A stretch of 64,000 nt of DNA from Daphnia carinata. Taxonomy: Eukaryota > Arthropoda > Branchiopoda > Diplostraca > Daphniidae. Within the stretch, counting starts at the first letter, position 1. Each line of letters begins with the position of its first letter. The notes under the pieces are model-generated. The model saw nothing but the letters and a program-made list of their open reading frames with translations, made no database searches and had not been told where the DNA came from. The position numbers and the translations under genes are program-made. Location: contig NC_081333.1 of assembly GCF_022539665.2 (NCBI RefSeq), forward strand, positions 7,872,971 to 7,936,970. Direction: 5' to 3'. This document shows positions 51,284 to 61,700 of this stretch, in pieces.

Positions 51284-53226
51284 TCACAAATCAGGAAATC
51301 TATCATTTTGGAGCATCGCATGACATTTTGCGTAACACATTTGATCGTCTTATTTTATACCTGCCGGGGTTTTCAGTGTAATCTTTCGGTATCTGGAACA
51401 ATGTATCCGGCATGTTGTTGCGAAATTCAAAATCTTGGAAATTAACTCGGGTTGTAATGGTCGGTAAAATTGGAATGTCCACTTTCACTGGAAAACCTGG
51501 GGGTAACTTCATTTCGACAAACTCACGAAGTTTACTAAAATGCTTGACAGGGGCAACAACTTCCAACACATCTAGTAGCATCGCTTTAGACAAAGGAAAA
51601 TCCTGGCACTTGAAAAAAATGATATAATGACATTTTAAATGATTGACTAAAATGTAGATTGAAATAAGACGATACCATGGCAACGGTAGCTCGGAACGTT
51701 TTAGACACATCCTTGCACGCAAGTAGTCTCCCTAAGTGTGGTTGATGACTGCTGTTAATGTAATCATTCCAACTAAGGTTGTTTTTAACCGGTGGCGGTA
51801 AAGAACCTCTTCGTATAGGCTCACTGTTGCTAGTGTCAGTCAGACTCGAACTAGAGCCTTTGGTAAGTGTTTCCATTAAGGCCTTATTCTTTTTTAGGTC
51901 TTCTTGAGTCAAGTGTTCCCTTCTTTTGCGTGACTCGAACACCAAGCCACCGATAGAAAAAAAATCTGCATGATAGGGGCCCACCATTTCCTACGTAGAA
52001 ATGATCCATAAGCAGACGAAGTTGTCGAATAATGAAAAACATTTATGATTACTGTTTTATCGGCACGAAAAAAGAAACCAGTTTGAGCTCGGTTAAACGT
52101 AATGAAACGTGTTGACATCTGGACCGCTACTATGTCGTTGCTCATAAGTATATCAACTTCATCTTCTATCTCACTTTCTGATTCCTGCTTCCACAGCAAA
52201 TCAAAACAATTAACTGAACGCTTTTGATAAGGTTAATTGAAAAACAGTTTTACCTGATATCGAATTTGTTGATAGACTTTTTGTTTGTTATCTAATATAA
52301 AAAGCGATTGTTGCCTTTCGGCTTCCCCATTGAAAACAATACTAATGTCACCCCGTTCCCAATGCATATCAGTAAAATCGACTAGCGTAGTATCAACTCG
52401 AATTTTTGAGCCTTTTTTATGGATACGACAAATATCAGAGGGAAGTATACGTGATACCAATGGAACTATATTTAAATGAAAAGATTATTTTTTCTTGTGT
52501 TAAGTTATGATAAAAATATAAAATTATACCCCAGCTTTGGAAATCCCATTTCAGTTGCAAATAAAAATCTCCCATTTGCTTCAGTGCCTGTATCAGTTTT
52601 GGTCTCCTTTCTTCCAGCTGTTCTTTACTCTGTTGTTTTAATTTCCTCAATAACAGCAAAACTAGAGTAATAAGTGCATTTGTATTATTCAATTAGGACA
52701 AGTAGTATTAAAAGAGGTAGTTAAACTAACTTGTTTGACGATCACCAAAGCTGATTGCCTCAGCAAGTGGATTCCAACCAAGTCCATTTTTTATTTTAAC
52801 CTGTGCATTGTGTGCTAATAATAAATGTATACATTCTAGGAGAAGTTTCGGATTAGATTAGCTTTTTTTTTTGTAAATCCTGCTTCTTTGTTAAAAATTA
52901 CCTTTGTGGCCCAGCATAACAGCCAAATGAAGAGCTGTATTACCTATAGTAACAAAAAAATATTTAGTTCACATAATCGCCTTCCTTATTGCAATTATAT
53001 GATAATCGACCATCGCTGGTACAGAGGGGAGCTTCGTGATTCTCATTACGAATGTATGAAATTATATATTTTTTTTTAATACCGAAAAACCGTATTATAA
53101 AAAATCCAGAAAATTACCATGTTTATCTTTTTGGTTTATATCCGTGGTCCGCAACAATGAAGAAAGCTGGCGTATGTCATTACGATAAACACACTCGTGT
53201 AAAGGGAATGAACTCAAATCGGCCAT
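51284..53226 (-). CDS. ANKRD13C: ankyrin repeat domain-containing protein 13C
   Basis: ER-associated ankyrin-repeat protein; the vertebrate protein is reported as a chaperone-like regulator of G-protein-coupled receptor biogenesis (family knowledge). It begins MADLSSFPLHECVYRNDIR at 53226, then ankyrin repeats (KHGNTALHLAVMLGHK; GWNPLAEAISFGDRQ) and LLLRKLKQQSKEQLEERRP. The conserved GPCR-chaperone region follows: FYLQLKWDFQSWVPLVSRIL, WERGDISIVFNG, EDEVDILMSNDI, FNRAQTGFFFRADKT, GLVFESRKRREHLTQED, LLDVLEVVAPVKHF, KLPPGFPVKVDIPILPTIT. The last exon is only 16 nt (51299-51284) after a 61-bp intron and gives the ending RFPDL, the conserved C-terminus of ANKRD13C. Ignoring that intron would give a spurious longer end (KIRRSNVLRKMSCDAPK). 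It lacks the long vertebrate N-terminal extension. Confidence 0.9.
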
Positions 53227-53355
53227 TTTTCATGTTTACTTTTTGCTCCGCTTATAAAAAAACAGACAATAGTGGTTAGCAAGATAAACATGACCACTGA
53301 AATCTTCTGTGTCACTAGCGCTTTGGTAGCGGGATTCCTAACTATACCAAACTAG

Positions 53356-53535
53356 CCGGTAAAAAACACGAAGCCCAAAGATGTTCCATCCCCAGCCGCA
53401 AGGTTGTACCATGAAAACATCAAGTACTACATGGGTCTTTCTAGCTTTATCTCTGTTCTCTGTTATCTGTTGTTTTACAACGTTAAAAAAGAATTAAGAA
53501 ATTTATTTATAAAACCAAATTTGATCGAGAAATAA
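53356..53535 (+). other. possible small membrane-protein exon
   Basis: A 59-codon open stretch preceded by a branch-point-like CTAAC and a tag acceptor, ending in TAA. It encodes a basic start (PVKNTKPKDVPSP), one probable membrane helix (YYMGLSSFISVLCYLLFY) and a basic tail. No ATG in frame before the helix; a candidate first exon at 53291 (MTTEIFCVTSALVAGF) can be joined only through a 31-nt intron, which is too short. It lies divergent to ANKRD13C. It could be the last exon of a small mitochondrial or ER membrane protein, or chance. Confidence 0.25.
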
Positions 53536-54020
53536 AAGTATATTTGACCACGATACATGAACAATGTTATAGTTTATTTAAATTTTTTTTTTAATTTTAT
53601 AATCCAAATAACTTCACATTTTTTCCAGTCTGACATCCTTCCCACCATTGGCGCGACAATGGAGGCGCTGGTTGCCTGTATCTGAAAATTTGTGTTATAT
53701 GTTGGTCGATCTTAACTGATTACGAGACATGATTAATTAGGTGAGTATAACTCATGGGAGAATTTCTAAAAATGTTTTTGCTAATTTTTACCTTCTTTTC
53801 TATATATATCGTTATTGTTCATGTACATTGTTCTTCAAGAATTAAAATTGTTTATAAAGCTGAGATGTTTATTCCCACTGTCCTGACCCAGCAAATTATT
53901 TACTTTATTATTATGCCTACCTACCAAAAATTGATTATCATGTTCTTTAAATTATAATTACATTATGATTGATTATTATAGGTATATTCACCCTGCACTG
54001 CTAGTTTACAATATCATACA

Positions 54021-55536
54021 ATGCGTGCCCAGTGCTCTGTCTGCCAGGAGCTCTTTGGTGACTCTGATGTTGTGATGGCTCCACAGTGTGGTCACACATT
54101 CCATAGCACCTGCATCACACAATGGCTTGGGTAATATCACCAGCAAAAATATTTTAGCCAGCTGATTTCTTTTCATGTACTATTCATTAATCATAGAACT
54201 AAAAAATCTTGCCCTACGTGTCGTCAAACAACATCTGTTGACAAGCTTGTGCGGATCTTCTTTGACATTGCTTTCACTGCTGATGTTGATTCAGCAGACC
54301 TGCAGCAGAAGATGGATGAAATGTCTTTAGAGTTTCAAGTTGTTCAGCGTGAATTACGAGAAGTCAGACAAGAGAACGTAACTTTAAAGAAAAAGTCCAA
54401 TAAGTATTGTAAAGAAAAAAAAGAAGCTCTAGAAAAAGTTCGCGACTCGGAAATCGCCATCAACAATCTACAACAAAGGGTCGAATTTCTAAATAAGCAA
54501 GTAAAGAATTTTGGCATCGTGGAAGATGAGCTGAGAACATGCAAAGAAAAGCTTAAGCTGATGGAGAACGTCCAGCAGATTGTTAACTCTACTCATGAAG
54601 AAGTTCAAGAAATGCTAGAGCAGTATGGTGATCATTCGGAAACGGCGAGGTCATTAAGTACTCAATGCGTAATCCTAAGCAGGTAGCAAGAAACATGACT
54701 GACTTTTTACAATATTTGCCTACATAAAGTTCATATTTGAAAGGGAGCTAAATGCTAAAGTACTACTAAAACAGAAAGCCGAGGAAGATCTAAGGAAATG
54801 CCGGCGACTGCTAAGCACTTTCCGCGTTGAATTGCAACAAACCAAAAAGGAGTTGAAAGAAAAAGAAGAGCAGTCTTGCTTGGCAGAAGAAGATATAAAG
54901 AGATATACTACAGAAAATTCAAAGTTGCAAGAAAAGCTCAAGGCTCTCACAGAATCAATTTCTTCACCCAGTGGTGATCCTCGCAATTCGGCCTTGTCGC
55001 GTTTACTCAATGAAAGCCCGGCCCCTGTTAATCTTCGCATGTCAAACCTTCTTGCTGCAACACCAGCGACGCCGTCGACGCCTCTAGTGCCACTCAGAGT
55101 GAAAGGTGCAAACGTTCCCTCGTCCAGACTCATCTTATCATCCCAAAATATGTCGAATATGCAGCCGAAACTTAGCAATCCTGAACAAGAACAGGCAACC
55201 GGTAGTAATGAGCGAAAGGAAGGTCGCAAAGCAGATAGTTTATCCGCACCCATTGATCCTGAATCTCTGAAATTTAAGCGAATGAAAGTCGATCCAGTTC
55301 CGTCAACAAGTGGATATTTCTATGATGGCTTTGGAGGTCACTCTAAACCAGATATTTATCCAAGAGGTGCATCTAGTTCGTCGTTTTCGGCTACCGCCAA
55401 GAAGAAGAGAGGACCAGTAACCATGAAAATCAAAGGTACAACATGTCGCTATAACCTAAACAAAGTAATCTTTGCTATGGTTTTCTGTCTAGGTAAAACT
55501 CAAACCACAACATTAGACTACTTTTATTCTCAATAA
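54021..55536 (+). CDS. TRAIP: TRAIP E3 ubiquitin ligase (TRAF-interacting protein; Drosophila No poles)
   Basis: RING-type E3 ligase that travels with the replisome and triggers CMG helicase unloading and interstrand-crosslink repair (family knowledge). Four exons: 54021-54130, 54197-54682, 54744-55435, 55493-55536; 1332 nt, 443 aa plus stop (human about 469). The RING is at residues 5-45: Cys5, Cys8, Cys23, His25, His28, Cys31, Cys42, Cys45, a C3H2C3 pattern. Residues about 75-320 are a long coiled coil (QQKMDEMSLEFQVVQRELRE; LLKQKAEEDLRKCRR). A Ser/Thr/Pro-rich region follows. The last exon encodes KTQTTTLDYFYSQ, a C-terminal PIP-like PCNA-binding box as known for TRAIP. The exon 3 acceptor was placed at 54744 because only this keeps the frame (SR then ELNAKVLL). 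Confidence 0.92.
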
Positions 55537-55813
55537 TGTGCCGTATTTGTTTTTGTCAAAGATATATTGTACCAAAATACAAATTATATTTTGTACCATT
55601 TTCTGTAGCACTTCAAATGCCATGCAACTTTTGATGAATCAAGAAATGAAGTAATTTAGTATATAGTTGAACCATGAACTATCTGCAAATAAAACCACTA
55701 ACAATCAGGTAATTAGCAGCAATGAATGAACAAGTAAATTGAATCAAGAATTTGTATTCAAGTACATTATTTCCGTACACAAACAAAAACTCAATCCACA
55801 AGAATTTGAGAAA

Positions 55814-56329
55814 CTATTTTGCGGCTTGCTCCTTGCGATACTTGGCGACAATCAACTGCTTGGCAGTACTCAAGTTGCGCGCGCGGGATTTTTTCATGTT
55901 TCTCAAGAATTTACGATCAACCTGAAAGATAAAAATTTGTAAGGTACACTGCTTTGTCAGCCGTAACACAAAAAGATGAAAAGGAATTTGAAACCAATTG
56001 GAAATATCAACTGTCAAAGGCAGCCACATCTATAAGACAGTCACCTTCTTGACCTTTAAAGGAATGCATATAACAAAACTATCGAAGCTGTAGATTTTCC
56101 TTTTTCAGCTTTTAATTAACTAACAATCACCCATACAGCACCCCCACAAAAATGGAAAACACTTTACCCCTTTATTGGATGGACACTTGTGGGCCTGAGG
56201 TTTCTTGATGCCATTGCGATGATGTTTTCGGTCTTAAAAAAAAAAGTAACGTTAAATATTTCTTTCTTAAATCGCTTGACAAGCAATCTTACTTTGGTTG
56301 TGATTTGTGTGATTCTTGGACTTAGCCAT
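55814..56329 (-). CDS. RpL29: 60S ribosomal protein L29 (eL29)
   Basis: Small basic protein of the large cytosolic ribosomal subunit. Three coding exons on the minus strand: 56329-56293 (MAKSKNHTNHNQ), 56232-56168 (RKHHRNGIKKPQAHKCPS) and 55921-55814 (VDRKFLRNMKKSRARNLST to EQAAK, TAG); 210 nt, 69 aa. The first two blocks are diagnostic. The short form, without the long Lys/Ala tail of mammals, is like insect RpL29 (76 aa). Upstream, a gcccag acceptor just before the ATG exon and a gtgagt donor near 56499 suggest a 5' UTR intron of about 140 bp. It converges on TRAIP with about 280 bp between stops. Confidence 0.94.
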
Positions 56330-58165
56330 TTTATTTAGTTGGTGTGGCTAGATAGTCCTGGGCAAAAACAAAAATTTATTAGTTATTAAAGGCCACAAAA
56401 TCTTGGAAATTTTAACTGGATAATACGAGAATAAAATATTTCATTGTGTTTGCACATTTATAGTAAAAAAATATTCAGATGAAAGAGGATAAAAACTCAC
56501 TAGGCAATTGACCGTCAGAAACGAAATGAACGAATACAGCAGCTACTGCTGCCAGGAGAAAGCTCCTACGATCACTGCCACCTTTTGGCACTTTTGCACA
56601 CTAAAACCGGGTCCAACAGTGGGTGAGACAGGGGTTTACTTTCTTAATGACAAAGACAATGATGAACGTGGGAGGCTGAGACTGAGAGCGTGCCAGACTG
56701 TTAGCTATGGCTAGCTGAGGGAAATGGCTTGTGTAGTACTGAGAATTATGAGGAGCAAAGCAATACTTGATTTTTCTTAGGGAATGTAAATATGTTAAGT
56801 TGCTGGAATTGTACCTGGGTGAAATTTTGATCAAGAGCGAATGTGATAAATCATTTATAAAGTTTTTAGAGTATCACACATTGGAACAGATTTGGTTTCA
56901 CGTGAAAATGGAATGGTTTACATTTAGTTCTTAGAAATTTATTGTATGTTAATTAATTTCAATGTTAGAATGAATGTTGAAAGCCATATGATAGACAAGT
57001 AGGATTCAAAAGGATGTGCTGTTAAAAACTGCCTGATAACCAATTGAGGTACGAAAGGAATTGTTTCTCATCAAATTACTAGTCGAATGCTGTACACATC
57101 ATCAATCCTTCTGGAGAAGAGGTAAATATAGATCATGGTATATAACTAGTGTGATTACATAAGTTTTTTCCAAGCTGCTTCAAATGACCTTTTTTTATGT
57201 GTTTTGATCTGTCTTTTAAAGAATGACCTTTGTTAGGGATGTGGGTTGGTAAATTGTCCCACATTGATGACACATCACCACAAAACCAAGAAAAAAATTG
57301 TATCAGGAAACGATCATTCTGGAGTCTTCTCGTCGGGAAATCAAACCATTAACCCTGCTTGACAGGTTTCCACGATTGATTCCTCATCATAACGACAGTC
57401 AACAAAATTTTATGAAAAACTCCAATTGCCAAAAGGTTTTTCGTCCAACGAGATCGAATTGAAACACCTCGCTGAAATCTGGTTTACTTTTATAACCGAT
57501 TGCTAAGACAGATCGTTGATTTCGGAAATATTAGTGCCAGTAAAATTTTCTTCGCTTCTACCTTTTATTTGCAAGGGAAATGCTACGTTTTTTTTATATA
57601 ATTTTTTATTTAACCCAAAGCCTCGCTGGATCAAAACATGTGGCATGATAGCAGCCTCCTGCTGTTATATTCTTATTTTTGTCTCGTTATCGGGGGTGTC
57701 TGTTTTACAAGATCAGTGTGTTGTAAAGCGATATTGGGGCTTCAACCGTGTTGAATTGTTCATTCCTCAACGAAGTAAAAAAAAATAACAATGAAATTAT
57801 TATTGATATGGATGGCTTTACGTGTCCCGGTCAACGTAGTCAACCTACACAGGTGATTAGATTCGTGATCGGCTCACGGTTTTTTCCGTTTCTTAGGTGT
57901 AATAGGTAATAGTTATTGATAACCGAAAAAATTACAAACTGTTTCTGTAGTTACTGATATGCTGTGATTATCACCTGTCACCCCCTTTTAAAGCAAATTG
58001 TGCAGTACCAATTCTGTGAGGTACACACAGTTTTACGATCAAAGCCTTTGTGATGTTATAATTTTTTTTATTTATTTAAATTTTGTTACTAGTTTCCATA
58101 ATCAATTTACAAATAAAGGCGATTTTGTCATATTGTGTAACGTCAGCGTTAGCTGTCCGTTCTCC
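56330..58165. other. intergenic region between RPL29 and the tRNA-like elements
   Basis: About 1.8 kb. The first ~300 bp should hold the RPL29 5' UTR intron and promoter. The rest is AT-rich with short unsupported frames. Confidence 0.45.
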
Positions 58166-58171
58166 ACTAAT

Positions 58172-58236
58172 CGTAGGAATCGAACCCGGGTCTTCCGATT
58201 ACAAGGGAGTGGCGATAACCACTGTGCCAGGACCGC
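58172..58236 (-). repeat. tRNA-like element (tRNA pseudogene or tRNA-derived SINE head)
   Basis: Read on the minus strand it begins GCGGTCCTGGCACAGTGG, with an A-box (TGGCACAGTGG), a variable middle ctcccTTGTAAtcgg and a perfect B-box (GGGTTCGATTCC). The 3' side (ctacgat) does not pair with the 5' acceptor stem, and the anticodon arm pairs badly, so it is not a working tRNA gene. RNA polymerase III promoter boxes are intact, as in tRNA-derived SINEs. Confidence 0.6.
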
Positions 58237-58313
58237 ACATCCAAATCAAAACAATATTTGCTGGTCACCTGTTCAAGTACGTATAGCTATAACAATGCAT
58301 ATTGGTTACTTAA

Positions 58314-58378
58314 GTATAGCGCTGTGGTATAGCTTGGAGCTCACATTCGTATTACTCAGGTTCGATTCTATTGGATTT
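58314..58378 (+). repeat. second, more degenerate tRNA-like element
   Basis: Plus strand: an A-box-like GTGGTATAGCTTGG, then gctcacattcgtatta, then a B-box GGTTCGATTC at 58359-58368, followed by a T-rich stretch. Spacing of A and B boxes resembles the element at 58172-58236, and the two are in opposite orientation about 80 bp apart. Confidence 0.45.
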
Positions 58379-58717
58379 TATTTTTTTAACGTGGTAATTA
58401 ATGTAAATAATGAACCCAGCTAATGTGATCTCGAATTATTGTTTTTTTGCCTTATTCCATCGATATTTGTTTATTTTTTAAATATGTTTTTTATATCACA
58501 ATTTCGAGAGGTTGCCAATTTTCTAGATAACGAATACAACAGCGCATCCGAACCTGGGGGAAGGGACCGCCTTTTTTATCCCATTTACGCAGTTTAGTCC
58601 TCCACAACCCCATCCCACCAATTCACTGTAGCAGACGGCGGATTTGGCGCGAGCCGACAGAACAAATGCACAGCGTGACAGACTCCTCCTCCAATTTCCT
58701 TGTTTTTTTATAGAGTA

Positions 58718-61700
58718 TAGATTTTCTTTAAAGAAAAGCGCGTTAGATTTCAATTAACTTCTTTAAATTAACTTAACTATCGCAAATTATGCATGAATTA
58801 TGTTCGAAATTATTTGAGGATGAAGAAAATAACATTTATTTTAATCTAACTTACATAGTTTTTGAGTTATTCAAGTTAAAGTAGATTTTCTTTAAGGAAA
58901 AGGTTGTTTGATTTAAATTAACTTCTTTAAATTATCGTAATTATTACAAATTATACACGAAATATGTTTGAAATTAATTAAGAATGAAGAAAATAACATT
59001 GATTTTAATCTAAATTACATAGTTTTTGAGTTATTCAAGTTAAAGTAGATTTTCTTTAAAGAAAAGGTTGTTTGATTTCAATTAACTTCTTTAAATTAAC
59101 GTAATTATTGCAAATTATACACGAAATATGTTCGATATTAATTAAGGATGAAGAAAATAACCTTGATTTTAATATAAATTACATAGTTTTTGAGTTATTC
59201 AAGTAAAAGTATATTTTCTTTAAAGAAAAGGTTGTTTGATTTCAATTAACTTCTTTAAATTAACTTAACTATCGCAAATTATGCATGAATTATGTTCGAA
59301 ATCATTTAAGGATGAAGAAAATAACATTTATTTTAATCTAAATTTTATAGTTTTTAAGTTATTCAAATTAAAGTAAAATTTCTTTAAAGAAAAGGTTGTT
59401 TGATTTCAATTAACTTCTTTAAATTAACTTAAATATGGCAAATTATGCATGAAATATGTTCGCAATTAATTAAGGAGGAAGAAAATAACATTTATTTTAA
59501 TCTAACTTACATAGTTTTTGAGTTATTCAAGTTAAAGTAGAATTTCTTTAAAGGAAAGCGCGTTTGATTTCAATTAACTTCTTTAAATAAACTTAAATAT
59601 GGCAAATTATGCATGAAATATGTTCGCAATTAATTAAGGAGGAAGAAAATAACATTTATTTTAATGTAACTTACATAGTTTTTGAGTTATTCAAGTTAAA
59701 GTAGATTTTCTTTAAAGAAAAGGTTGTTTGATTTAAATTAACTTCTTTAAATTATCGTAATTATTACAAATTATACACGAAATGTGTTCGTTATTAATTA
59801 AGGATGAAGAAAATAACATTGAATTTAATATAGATTACATAGTTTTTGAGTTATTCAAGTTAAAGTAGAATTTCTTTAAAGGAAAGCGCGTTTGATTTCA
59901 ATTAACTTCTTTAAATTAACTTAAATGTGGCAAATTATGCATGAAATATGTTCGAAATTATTTGAGGATGAAGAAAATAACATTGATTTTAATCTAAATT
60001 ACATAGTTTTTGAGTTATTCAAGTTAAAGTAGATTTTCTTTAAAGAAAAGGTTGTTTGATTTCAATTAACTTCTTTAAATTAACTTAATTATGGCAAATT
60101 ATGCATGAAATATATTCGAAATTAATTAAAGATGAAGAAAACAACATTTATTTTAATCTAACTTACATAGTTTTTGAGTTATTCAAGTTAAAGTAGATTT
60201 TCTTTAAGGAACAGACCGTTTGGTTTCAATTAACTTCTTTAAATTAACTTAACTATCGCCAATTATGCATGAATTATGTTCGAAATTAATTAAGAATGAA
60301 GAAAATATTATTTATTTTAATCTAAATTACATAGTTTTTGAGTTATTCAAGTTAAAGTAGATTTTCTTTAAAGAAAAGGTTGTTTGATTTCAATTAACTT
60401 CTTTAAATTAACGTAATTATTGCAAATTATACACGAAATATGTTTGAAATTAATTAAGAATGAAGAAAATAACATTGATTTTAATCTAAATTACATAGTT
60501 TTTGAGTTATTCAAGTTAAAGTAGATTTTCTTTAAAGAAAAGGTTGTTTGATTCCAATTTACTTCTTTAAATTAACTTAACTATCGCAAATTATGCATGG
60601 GATATGTTCAAAATTAATTAAGAATGAAGAAAATAACATTTATTTAATTCTAACTTACATAGTTTTTGAGTTATTCAAGTTAAAGTAGATTTTCTTTAAA
60701 GAAAAGATTGTTTGATTTCAATTAACTTCTTTAAATTAACTTAACTATCGCAAATTATGCATGAATTATGTTCGAAATTATTTGAGGATGAAGAATATAA
60801 TATTTATTTTAATCTAAATTTCATGGTTATTAAGTTATTCAAATTAACGTAGAATTTCTTTAAAGAAAAGCGCGTTTGATTTCAATTAACTTCTTTAAAT
60901 TAACTTAAATAAGGCAAATTATGCATGGGATATGTTCGAAATTAATTAAGAATGAAGAAAATAATATTCATTTTAATCAAAGTTACATAGTTTTTAAGTT
61001 ATTCAAATTAAAGTAGAATTTCTTTAAAGAAAAGCGCGTTTGATTTCAATTAACTTCTTTAAATTAACTTAAATATGGCAAATTATGCATGAAATATGTT
61101 CGCAATTAATTAAGGAGGAAGAAAATAACATTTATTTTAATGTAACTTACATAGTTTTTGAGTTATTCAAGTTAAAGTAGATTTTCTTTAAAGAAAAGGT
61201 TGTTTGATTTCAATTAACTTCTTTAAATAAACTTAAATATGGCAAATTATGCATGAAATATGTTCGCAATTAATTAAGGAGGAAGAAAATAACATTTATT
61301 TTAATGTAACTTACATAGTTTTTGAGTTATTCAAGTTAAAGTAGATTTTCTTTAAAGAAAAGGTTGTTTGATTTAAATTAACTTCTTTAAATTATCGTAA
61401 TTATTACAAATTATACACGAAATGTGTTCGTTATTAATTAAGGATGAAGAAAATAACATTGAATTTAATATAGATTACATAGTTTTTGAGTTATTCAAGT
61501 TAAAGTAGAATTTCTTTAAAGGAAAGCGCGTTTGATTTCAATTAACTTCTTTAAATTAACTTAAATGTGGCAAATTATGCATGAAATATGTTCGAAATTA
61601 TTTGAGGATGAAGAAAATAACATTGATTTTAATCTAAATTACATAGTTTTTGAGTTATTCAAGTTAAAGTAGATTTTCTTTAAAGAAAAGGTTGTTTGAT

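Noticed and set aside
58172..58236. Functional tRNA-Thr or tRNA-Tyr gene
   Set aside because: The acceptor stem ends do not pair and the anticodon arm has mismatches in each possible register, so only the internal promoter boxes look real.
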